26,479 nucleotides of DNA from an uncultured Christensenella sp. (GTDB lineage Bacteria > Bacillota > Clostridia > Christensenellales > UBA1242): contig CAJJUK010000021.1 in the NCBI GenBank assembly GCA_905195085.1, positions 1-26,479 of the forward strand. The letters are read 5' to 3'. The translations under genes were made by a program, and so were the position numbers. Shown one piece after another: positions 1-5,921 of this stretch; within the stretch, counting starts at the first letter, position 1; each line of letters begins with the position of its first letter. The notes below the pieces were generated by a model that was not told the origin of the DNA, did no database searches, and was given only the letters and a program-made list of their open reading frames with translations.

Positions 1-68
1 TACGAAAAATAAATATAAAAAAATATTTGGAAAATATTAAAAAATATTAGTAATTATTTTTTTACTTG

Positions 69-77
69 TGATATACT
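69..77 (+). promoter_or_regulatory. Extended -10 promoter of the AT-hook membrane protein gene
   Basis: TG at 69-70, one base, then TATACT at 72-77. The expected start of transcription is near 84. No convincing -35 lies 16-18 bases upstream. An in-frame ATG at 80 would lie before the transcript begins, which supports the ATG at 101 as the real start. Confidence 0.6.
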
Positions 78-100
78 AAATGCGTATAGAGGAGGTTGTA

Positions 101-2593
101 ATGGTTTCTACTCTTTGTGATATCGTAAACAGCATTGTGAATTTCTTTTCATCATTTTCCAATATGATTGGACTTGATGTTTTGTTTTTCATTTCTCTTG
201 CTGTTGAAGTTGTGCTGGTTGTTTTCTTTTTAGTTAAATCAGCATTCTCTTATGAAGCGTCTTTAAACAGGGCGTTGGACAAGTTGAATTATTGGTTGTT
301 TGAAAAGAAAGTTGTCACGGAAGATAATATCAAAGACTTAAACATGATTTTCAAAACTAAAACACCAAAAAGACTTTGCTATTATTGGCAACAATACATA
401 TTGTTTAGAGAAGGTTCCCCTTCTTCTTATTTGTCAACAGAAAATTTGGTTGAAAAGCCTCTGAAGACAAGTTCTTACAATTCAAACATAAAGAACCTTA
501 CAATCTTTACAACCCTTTGGGCAATGATTGTTGCGATGTTCATTTTGATTGTTTCTTGTTTTGATTCTTATCTCACTGGAAAAGCAACAGTTATGGCTAT
601 GCTTGTTCCGATCTTCGTGGCAATCATTGGCATCATATTCATTGTTTATTTGAGAGCAAGAAAAAATTCTATTTTGAATTCTTTGTATCAAAATGTTTCT
701 TTGTTTGGAAGATTTATGGACAATGCTTGCATTGACCTTCCATCATATATAGATTATCAAATTTTGTTTACTCCACAAGAAATTGAAAAAGGTCAACCTG
801 TTCTTCGCGAATTCTTGGACTATAAAGCAAGAAAAGAAAAAGAAGAATTTAACAAAGCCAAAGAACAAGAAGTTGAATATGAGACTTATGACTTTTCTTC
901 AACGGGGGTTGATGGTTCAATTGTGCTTGACAGAGCAATGAAAGAAAGTGAACTCTTCTTGAAGAAGAAGGAAAAAATTCTTGTTAAGATTTCTCAGATT
1001 GAAGCGGAACTTGATTCAAGAAAGAAAAACTTTGACAATGTTCAAAAAGATTATCAAACCAAAGCTCAGGCCTCAAAAGAAAATGTTAACAGATTGCGTC
1101 AAATGCAAGAAGAAACAACAAATAGAATTGAAAGCAACTATTATAGGAAACAACAAACTCAGGAAATTGCAAAACAAGAACAACTTGAAGCAGAGTTTGA
1201 ACAACAAAGAGCAAAGTATTTGCTTGAAAAGAACGAAGGCGAAGAAGAAATCAAAAAACTCAATGACGAGTTGGCTGAATATAAAGATGATGTTGAAAAC
1301 GCTATGATTGGCGAATATCAAACATTCTTTGACAAATTCTGTCACAGTGCAGAAAAAGTTGTTGCAAAAGTTTTTGAAGATAAAATCAATTCTTTGAAGG
1401 CTGAAAACGAACAAAACAAACAATACATCACCGAACTTGAAATCAAACTTAAAAATGTTCCACAAGGCGAGTATGATGCAGCGGCGGCTGAAAACAATGC
1501 TCAAAACACAACTTCTGAATCGGATATTCCAACAGAAGGAAAGTATGATGAAAATGGAAACTATGTCTATCCAAATGGAACATTCTATGACAAGGATGGA
1601 AACTTCCATGATGAAAAGGGAAATGTTTATTCTCAAGATGGCAAACTGATTTCTCAAGCGGAAACAAAGGAAGAACCTAAAGAAGAGAAGAAAGAAGAAA
1701 AACAAGTTGTTGATTTTGATTCTTTTGATACCTTTGATTTTATGACCGATGTTTCTCAAAGAGGAGATGTCTATGGTGTTGCTGAAAATGTGATTAAAGA
1801 TATTGATAAAGACAAAGAAATTGAAGTTATCAATAATGTTGAGAAAAATAATCCAATGGAAGGTCACGAAACTGCCACTCAGGAAGAGAATGCTCCGGTT
1901 GAACAAAATCAATCTGATGCAGCATTTGAAAATTTCAGTTTGACAGATGATAAAACGGCTGAAACAAATGTTTCTCAAGAAAATTCAGTTGTTGAGCAAG
2001 AAGAACAAACTGAAGAAAAACCAAAGAAGAAAGCAGGCAGACCAAGAAAGATAGTTGCTGAAACAACAGCCGATGCTCCAAAGAGAGGGCGTGGAAGACC
2101 TAAAAAATCTGAAACAGCCGCACAACTTGTTGTAACAACAGATTCTGCAACTGCAAAGCGTCCGGGACGTCCAAAGAAGAATGCAACAACAAGCACGGCA
2201 ACTTCAGCAAGCACAACTAAAAAAGCTGGAAGACCTAAGAAAATTGTTAAGGAACCAGCAGTTGAGGCTCCAGCAGAAAAGAGAGGACGTGGCAGACCTA
2301 AAAAACAAATAAGTTCAATTTTGGAAATCAATAGAAGACTTTCAGAAGAAGAAGCCAAGTTGCAAGCCATGAGAAAGTCTATCAATGATGAACTTGAAGA
2401 GGCTATGAACGAAATGAACACAAGTGCAATTGATGACAAGCAATCTCGTAGGGAAGAACTCTTGAAAGAGATTGATGAACTTCAAGAAGAAGCACAAGAT
2501 GTTATGACAAAGAATGAGCCTGAAAGCAAGATTTCAGAAATCAATGCAAAATTGGAAAACTTGCTTGAAGAAATTAAAAAATTGAATTCATAA
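101..2593 (+). CDS. Membrane-anchored coiled-coil protein with five AT-hook motifs
   Basis: I do not recognise the family. The start at ATG 101 follows a strong SD (AGAGGAGG, 88-95); the in-frame ATG at 80 is rejected. The product is 830 residues. Hydrophobic segments lie at about 26-45, 132-153 and 164-184. A long charged coiled coil rich in K, E and Q follows at about 240-430. A short tandem run of YDENGN/YDKDGN-type repeats sits near 482-517, then an acidic linker. Five GRP cores in basic context, as in AT-hooks (K-K-x-GRP-K/R-K or RGRGRPKK), occur at about 646, 665, 689, 710 and 731, followed by a C-terminal coiled coil. AT-hooks are known to bind the minor groove of AT-rich DNA. A membrane-to-nucleoid tether is my inference. 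The GRP-lysine repeats could also be a low-complexity linker. The gene stands alone between its promoter and terminator. Confidence 0.8.
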   Translation: MVSTLCDIVNSIVNFFSSFSNMIGLDVLFFISLAVEVVLVVFFLVKSAFSYEASLNRALDKLNYWLFEKKVVTEDNIKDLNMIFKTKTPKRLCYYWQQYILFREGSPSSYLSTENLVEKPLKTSSYNSNIKNLTIFTTLWAMIVAMFILIVSCFDSYLTGKATVMAMLVPIFVAIIGIIFIVYLRARKNSILNSLYQNVSLFGRFMDNACIDLPSYIDYQILFTPQEIEKGQPVLREFLDYKARKEKEEFNKAKEQEVEYETYDFSSTGVDGSIVLDRAMKESELFLKKKEKILVKISQIEAELDSRKKNFDNVQKDYQTKAQASKENVNRLRQMQEETTNRIESNYYRKQQTQEIAKQEQLEAEFEQQRAKYLLEKNEGEEEIKKLNDELAEYKDDVENAMIGEYQTFFDKFCHSAEKVVAKVFEDKINSLKAENEQNKQYITELEIKLKNVPQGEYDAAAAENNAQNTTSESDIPTEGKYDENGNYVYPNGTFYDKDGNFHDEKGNVYSQDGKLISQAETKEEPKEEKKEEKQVVDFDSFDTFDFMTDVSQRGDVYGVAENVIKDIDKDKEIEVINNVEKNNPMEGHETATQEENAPVEQNQSDAAFENFSLTDDKTAETNVSQENSVVEQEEQTEEKPKKKAGRPRKIVAETTADAPKRGRGRPKKSETAAQLVVTTDSATAKRPGRPKKNATTSTATSASTTKKAGRPKKIVKEPAVEAPAEKRGRGRPKKQISSILEINRRLSEEEAKLQAMRKSINDELEEAMNEMNTSAIDDKQSRREELLKEIDELQEEAQDVMTKNEPESKISEINAKLENLLEEIKKLNS

Positions 2594-2600
2594 AAATAAA

Positions 2601-2630
2601 AACCACTTAACTTAAGTGGTTTTTTATTTT
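2601..2630. terminator. Bidirectional hairpin terminator
   Basis: Perfect 10-base-pair stem (AACCACTTAA / TTAAGTGGTT, one-base loop) flanked by T-rich sequence on the right and A-rich on the left. It can end the AT-hook gene on plus and the small membrane protein gene on minus. Confidence 0.85.
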
Positions 2631-2639
2631 GTTTAACTT

Positions 2640-2933
2640 TTAAAACAAAACGATTGTTTCTGTTACAAGTCCATAAATAAGCAATCCGATTGCAAGAATC
2701 ATGAAAATTGCACCAAATATAAAATTTAAAATAGTTGACTTTGTTCTCTCTTTTGCTCTGTTGTAAGCACCATTATACATCAATGCCAGTCCCACGAAGT
2801 AGGCGACATAAACTACACACAAAAACAGGTCTAGAGTGTTGATTAGATCTAGATAATATAATACAGTAAAAAGCAAGGCAAAAAGGCAAAACATCACTCC
2901 AAGCCAAAGATATCTTTTGGAATTTGTTAACAT
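2640..2933 (-). CDS. Small multi-pass membrane protein, unknown function
   Basis: 97 residues, not recognised. It has three to four hydrophobic segments: about residues 8-26, 32-53 and 72-95, with a short basic loop (RAKERTKS) near 60-67. The ATG at 2933 follows an SD (AGAGG) five bases upstream. A GTG six bases earlier overlaps that SD and is rejected. A clear promoter, TGTCAA (TTGACA on minus) and ATGATA (TATCAT on minus) 17 bases apart, lies just upstream, so it is transcribed on its own after the radical SAM gene. Confidence 0.75.
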   Translation of the reverse strand: MLTNSKRYLWLGVMFCLFALLFTVLYYLDLINTLDLFLCVVYVAYFVGLALMYNGAYNRAKERTKSTILNFIFGAIFMILAIGLLIYGLVTETIVLF

Positions 2934-2955
2934 AAGCACCTCTTTTATTTTTAAT

Positions 2956-2984
2956 ATGATAAGATTTTTAAATTTTTATGTCAA
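2956..2984 (-). promoter_or_regulatory. Promoter of the small membrane protein gene
   Basis: On the minus strand: perfect -35 TTGACA (2984-2979), a 17-base spacer, and -10 TATCAT (2961-2956). Confidence 0.6.
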
Positions 2985-3000
2985 TCAAAATCCAACAAAA

Positions 3001-3852
3001 TTAGACAAAATTTGGAACAAAACAATCGTTTGCACTTTCAAAGTCTTGAATATATCCATTTTCTAAGCCGAGTTTTTGCATATGTAACAATACTGCCTTA
3101 TATTCGATTGGCTTGAGTTTTCTGTCAAGTTTGCTGTGACCATTTGGTGTGAATTGGCTCATTAGGCTGATTTTTCTGGTTGGAAAGTTTTTCTTTATTT
3201 CATCCAAAACATCAAAAGAGTTTTGCATAAGCCTTGGCAAAACAAGATGGCGAATGATGACGCCTTGTTTCATAAAATCACCATCCATGATGTCGGGTTT
3301 GAGTTTGCACATTTCACTTATGGCTGGTCTTGTCATTGTGAAATAATTGTCGCAGTTAGAAAATTTTTTACCAATTTCATCATTTCCATATTTAAAATCT
3401 GTCAAAAAAACATCAACAAATTTGCTTACTTTTTGGATATTCTCAATTGTTTCATACCCATTCGTGTTCCAGACAACCGGAATTTTTTTATTTATTTTTG
3501 AGAATGCTTCACATAGTGTGTCAGAAAAATGAGTGGGAGTTATTAGGTCGATTGATGAGTGAGAATCTTGATTTTCTTCAATTAGCGAACAAAATTCTTC
3601 TATTGTGTATAACTTTCCCACTCCGCCTCTTGATATGTCAAAGTTTTGACAATAATCACACCTAAGATTGCATCCGGAGAAAAAGATGGCAAGAGTCCCT
3701 TTTTCTCCTGTGACGCAGGGCTCTTCCCATTGAAAATTTTTTATGATTTTTGCAATTCTTAATTTGGAGTTTTCATTACAAAAACCCTTTTGTTGGTTTC
3801 TGTTTATTTTGCACTTTCTTGGGCAAATTTGACATAGCATATTTTCATTCAT
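3001..3852 (-). CDS. Radical SAM protein, PflA-like (PflX/COG1313 type)
   Basis: 283 residues. The CxxxCxxC motif that binds the radical SAM 4Fe-4S cluster is at C61, C65 and C68 (FFSGCNLRCDYCQN). An extra N-terminal cysteine set (C7, C10, C14, C25) and the following domain match the PflX/COG1313 proteins, relatives of the pyruvate formate-lyase activating enzyme. No glycyl-radical enzyme is visible nearby, so the target is unknown. The likely start is ATG 3852; M5 at 3840 is possible. There is no SD. A TGC-TAAAAT extended -10 ends six bases before the ATG, predicting a leaderless transcript. Confidence 0.85.
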   Translation of the reverse strand: MNENMLCQICPRKCKINRNQQKGFCNENSKLRIAKIIKNFQWEEPCVTGEKGTLAIFFSGCNLRCDYCQNFDISRGGVGKLYTIEEFCSLIEENQDSHSSIDLITPTHFSDTLCEAFSKINKKIPVVWNTNGYETIENIQKVSKFVDVFLTDFKYGNDEIGKKFSNCDNYFTMTRPAISEMCKLKPDIMDGDFMKQGVIIRHLVLPRLMQNSFDVLDEIKKNFPTRKISLMSQFTPNGHSKLDRKLKPIEYKAVLLHMQKLGLENGYIQDFESANDCFVPNFV

Positions 3853-3858
3853 GGCAAT

Positions 3859-3886
3859 ATTTTAGCACAAAAATTGCAATATTCAA
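3859..3886 (-). promoter_or_regulatory. Promoter giving a predicted leaderless mRNA (radical SAM gene)
   Basis: On minus: TTGAAT (3886-3881), 16-base spacer ending in TGC, then TAAAAT (3864-3859). Six bases separate the -10 from ATG 3852, so the expected +1 is the A of the start codon. Confidence 0.5.
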
Positions 3887-3915
3887 GCAAAATAAAGCAA
3901 CAAAAAAGAACTTAT

Positions 3916-4617
3916 TTAAAGTTCTCTTTCTTTTAAGTATGAAGTTAGTGCTTGAAATCCTTTCCCTACGCCAAAACTTTTTGAAGTGGATTTTATGATC
4001 AAAGGTTCATTTTCTTGTGGACTTACGGTGTCAATGATATCACGTCCATAACTGAAACTTTCTTCTTGCCTTTGGGGAGAAAGACGATAAATAGGATAGG
4101 TTTCAGATTTTAGAACTCTTTTGTTTGCGAGAATGAAATATTTTGACCTGTCACCAACTTCTGCGTTCATCATGGGCAAATCCAAATCTTCGCTGTCTCC
4201 GACAAAAACACACGTGTCAATTTGATGCTTTGAATCAATTGCCTTTAAAGTGTTTTCGACACCCTCTTTTTTCCCACCTTTAAGATGAGAGATTATTTGA
4301 TAGTTTGTGTAATTGATGTAATCTCTGTCAAGAGATATTTTGGAAAGGTGTTGACAACTGTCTTCAACTAAATATCTAAAATGTGCTCTTATGTCGCTTG
4401 GCATAGATGTCAAAGTGAAACTTAAATCTGAGCGTATTGACAGTCTTGGGTCTAAATATGAAGCGGCGGTTATCACTGCAAATTCAACTTGATCATCAAA
4501 GTGTTTGCAAAACTGACGGACGCCAGAAACAAAGACGTTTGATGTTGCGCCATATCTTTCACCGATATCATCGAAGGTTTCATTATAGTCAATAAATACA
4601 ATTGCTTTCTTGCTCAT
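3916..4617 (-). CDS. HAD-superfamily-like protein with altered motif I
   Basis: 233 residues from ATG 4617. HAD motif I appears at the N-terminus as D10-Y-N-E-T14 after a hydrophobic strand (AIVFID). A motif IV-like GDSEDLDLPMM follows in the second half, with a candidate motif III lysine in HLKGGKKEG between them. The usual DxD signature has Asn in place of the second Asp, which normally acts as general acid, so phosphatase activity may be weak, different or lost. The substrate is unknown. There is no SD; a TTGACA-17-TACCAT promoter sits so that its +1 falls on this ATG. A TTG two codons upstream is less likely. Confidence 0.65.
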   Translation of the reverse strand: MSKKAIVFIDYNETFDDIGERYGATSNVFVSGVRQFCKHFDDQVEFAVITAASYLDPRLSIRSDLSFTLTSMPSDIRAHFRYLVEDSCQHLSKISLDRDYINYTNYQIISHLKGGKKEGVENTLKAIDSKHQIDTCVFVGDSEDLDLPMMNAEVGDRSKYFILANKRVLKSETYPIYRLSPQRQEESFSYGRDIIDTVSPQENEPLIIKSTSKSFGVGKGFQALTSYLKEREL

Positions 4618-4623
4618 AATCAA

Positions 4624-4652
4624 ATGGTATTACAAATTTTTGTTTTTGTCAA
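4624..4652 (-). promoter_or_regulatory. Promoter giving a predicted leaderless mRNA (HAD-like gene)
   Basis: On minus: perfect -35 TTGACA (4652-4647), 17-base spacer, -10 TACCAT (4629-4624), then six bases to ATG 4617. Confidence 0.5.
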
Positions 4653-4693
4653 TACTAAATTTTGTCAAATGAAATAAAACGACGACAAAATGA

Positions 4694-4722
4694 TTGAAAT
4701 TTTATGTGAATTGTGTTAAAAT
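4694..4722 (+). promoter_or_regulatory. Promoter of the SecB-like/GNAT operon
   Basis: TTGAAA (4694-4699), 17-base spacer ending in TGT, then TAAAAT (4717-4722). An SD (AGGAGA, 4734-4739) lies just downstream. Confidence 0.65.
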
Positions 4723-4744
4723 TTGTTTGTTATAGGAGATTGAA

Positions 4745-5140
4745 ATGGAACAAGAAAAAGTTATTAAACCTCATTTAGTTAAACCAATGTTGGAAAAAGT
4801 TATTTTTGATAAAATGCAACTTCCAACAGGGAACACAATGATCAACATTAAGCCAGAAGATTCTTTGGATGTTAGAAAAGTTTCTGAAGAAGTTGTCAAA
4901 GTTACAATGGAAAGAAGACTTGTTGTGAGTCCTTCAAATTTGATGCGTTTGTCTGTCACCATGAGTATTGATATACCTGTTGACTCTATTGAATTTATGA
5001 AACTTGACGACCCAAAAGATTATATCAAAAACAGCCAACCAGTCAGAATTTTTATTTCATATATTTCTAACATGATTACCAATCTTACAATCAACACAAT
5101 TTTGGGACCTATTGTTACACCTCCAAACATTCAGGAGTAA
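4745..5140 (+). CDS. Short SecB-like protein (tentative)
   Basis: 131 residues, soluble, with predicted alternating strands. The C-terminal pattern, a helix (ISYISNMITNLT) followed by a short G-P-I-V-x-P-P-N segment, resembles the end of SecB-type chaperones, in which a helix leads into a proline-containing tail. The match is by eye and weak; a bare 'conserved hypothetical' label is also defensible. Good SD (AGGAGA) five bases before ATG 4745. The stop at 5138-5140 lies three bases before the next gene, and the SD of that gene is inside this one, so the two are probably translationally coupled. Confidence 0.35.
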   Translation: MEQEKVIKPHLVKPMLEKVIFDKMQLPTGNTMINIKPEDSLDVRKVSEEVVKVTMERRLVVSPSNLMRLSVTMSIDIPVDSIEFMKLDDPKDYIKNSQPVRIFISYISNMITNLTINTILGPIVTPPNIQE

Positions 5141-5143
5141 TGA

Positions 5144-5665
5144 ATGATTTTGGAAACCGAAAGATGCAAACTCAGATTTTTTAAAAATTCGGATGTTGAT
5201 GCATTATTTTCAATTTGCAACGATAAGGAATTTAATCAGTATATTCCATTGCCTTATCCGTATCACAAATCGGATGCTAAAAAATGGATAAAATCGCAGG
5301 CGGGAAAAAGAGAAGAAGGCTCGGGTTTTGATTTTGCGGTTGACTTGAAAGATGAGAACAAATTGATTGGCAATGTGTCAATTACAATTGATAAGAAGAA
5401 TCAGTTTGGAGAGCTGGGGTGTTGGATCTCAAAACAATATTGGGGGAAGGGTTTCGCAACAGAATCTTTAAAAAGGCTCACTAAGTTTGCTTTTGAAGAT
5501 CTTGGACTTCATAAAGTGTATGCAAAGTGCTACAAAGAAAACATTGCAAGTTCAAGGGCAATTCAGAAATGTGGTTTAACATTTGTTGGAACATTGAAAG
5601 AACATTCGTTGAAAGATGGCAAATTTCATGATTGTCTTTTGTATGAATTGATTAACAAAAATTAA
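5144..5665 (+). CDS. GNAT N-acetyltransferase, RimJ/RimL-like
   Basis: 173 residues, full length for this group. The N-terminus (ILETERCKLRFF) is typical of Acetyltransf_3/RimJ-RimL proteins. The acetyl-CoA-binding motif A (QYWGKGFATE) is at 98-107, followed by the usual motif B region (VYAKCYKENIASSRAIQKCG). It should transfer an acetyl group from acetyl-CoA to an amine; the substrate, whether protein N-terminus or small molecule, cannot be read from the sequence. Its SD (AGGAG, 5133-5137) overlaps the end of the preceding gene. There is no terminator before tRNA-Gly 21 bases downstream. Confidence 0.88.
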   Translation: MILETERCKLRFFKNSDVDALFSICNDKEFNQYIPLPYPYHKSDAKKWIKSQAGKREEGSGFDFAVDLKDENKLIGNVSITIDKKNQFGELGCWISKQYWGKGFATESLKRLTKFAFEDLGLHKVYAKCYKENIASSRAIQKCGLTFVGTLKEHSLKDGKFHDCLLYELINKN

Positions 5666-5686
5666 GTTCGATTGATTCGGACTTTT

Positions 5687-5760
5687 GCGGGCGTAGTACA
5701 TCGGTAGTATGCGGGCTTCCCAAGCCTGAGAGGTGGGTTCGATTCCCATCGCTCGCTCCA
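5687..5760 (+). tRNA. tRNA-Gly (anticodon CCC)
   Basis: Complete cloverleaf: acceptor GCGGGCG / CGCTCGC with one G-T pair, anticodon loop TTCCCAA, T-loop TTCGATT, U73 and encoded CCA. I see no promoter or terminator between it and the GNAT gene, so it may be cut out of that operon's transcript. Confidence 0.95.
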
Positions 5761-5843
5761 AATAATGTTTAATTTATGTTCTAAAATGCTATTAAAAATT
5801 GATAAAATTTTTAATTTTTATTGCACATTTTTTTTGATTTTAT

Positions 5844-5851
5844 GATATAAT
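5844..5851 (+). promoter_or_regulatory. Promoter of the MATE-kinase fusion gene
   Basis: Extended -10: TGA then consensus TATAAT (5846-5851). A TTGCAC at 5821-5826 is 19 bases away, longer than ideal. Transcription should start near 5858. Confidence 0.65.
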
Positions 5852-5867
5852 ATTGCAGAAAACGAGT

Positions 5868-5912
5868 GGCGATAGGCGTAAATCCAGTTTTGGGTTTGCG
5901 CCTTATTTTTTT
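5868..5912 (+). promoter_or_regulatory. Leader hairpin with T-run: candidate attenuator
   Basis: An 11-base-pair stem (5875-5885 with 5892-5902, two G-U pairs, loop AGTTTT) is followed directly by a T-rich tail (5903-5912) and then the SD of the next gene. This is the layout of an intrinsic terminator inside a 5' leader. A second GGCG at 5868-5871 could compete with 5875-5878 for the CGCC of the 3' arm. The upstream leader is only about 15 bases, too short for most known aptamers, so the trigger is unknown. It could also be a terminator for stray upstream transcription. Confidence 0.5.
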
Positions 5913-5921
5913 GGAGGTATT

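Noticed and set aside
1073..1978. 301-codon open frame on minus opposite the AT-hook gene
   Set aside because: It mirrors the Lys/Glu-rich coiled coil and gives a Phe/Ile-rich product without SD or promoter; the plus-strand frame explains the region.
4745..5665. Toxin-antitoxin system made of the SecB-like and GNAT genes
   Set aside because: The GNAT protein has a RimJ/RimL-type sequence, not the usual TacT/AtaT type, and the partner has no DNA-binding antitoxin motif.
5576..5761. Open frame over the tRNA-Gly gene (starts with MERAMGIEPTSQAWE on minus)
   Set aside because: This is the well-known false translation of a tRNA gene; likewise the frames at 20907-21107 and 21104-21358 cover the tRNA cluster.
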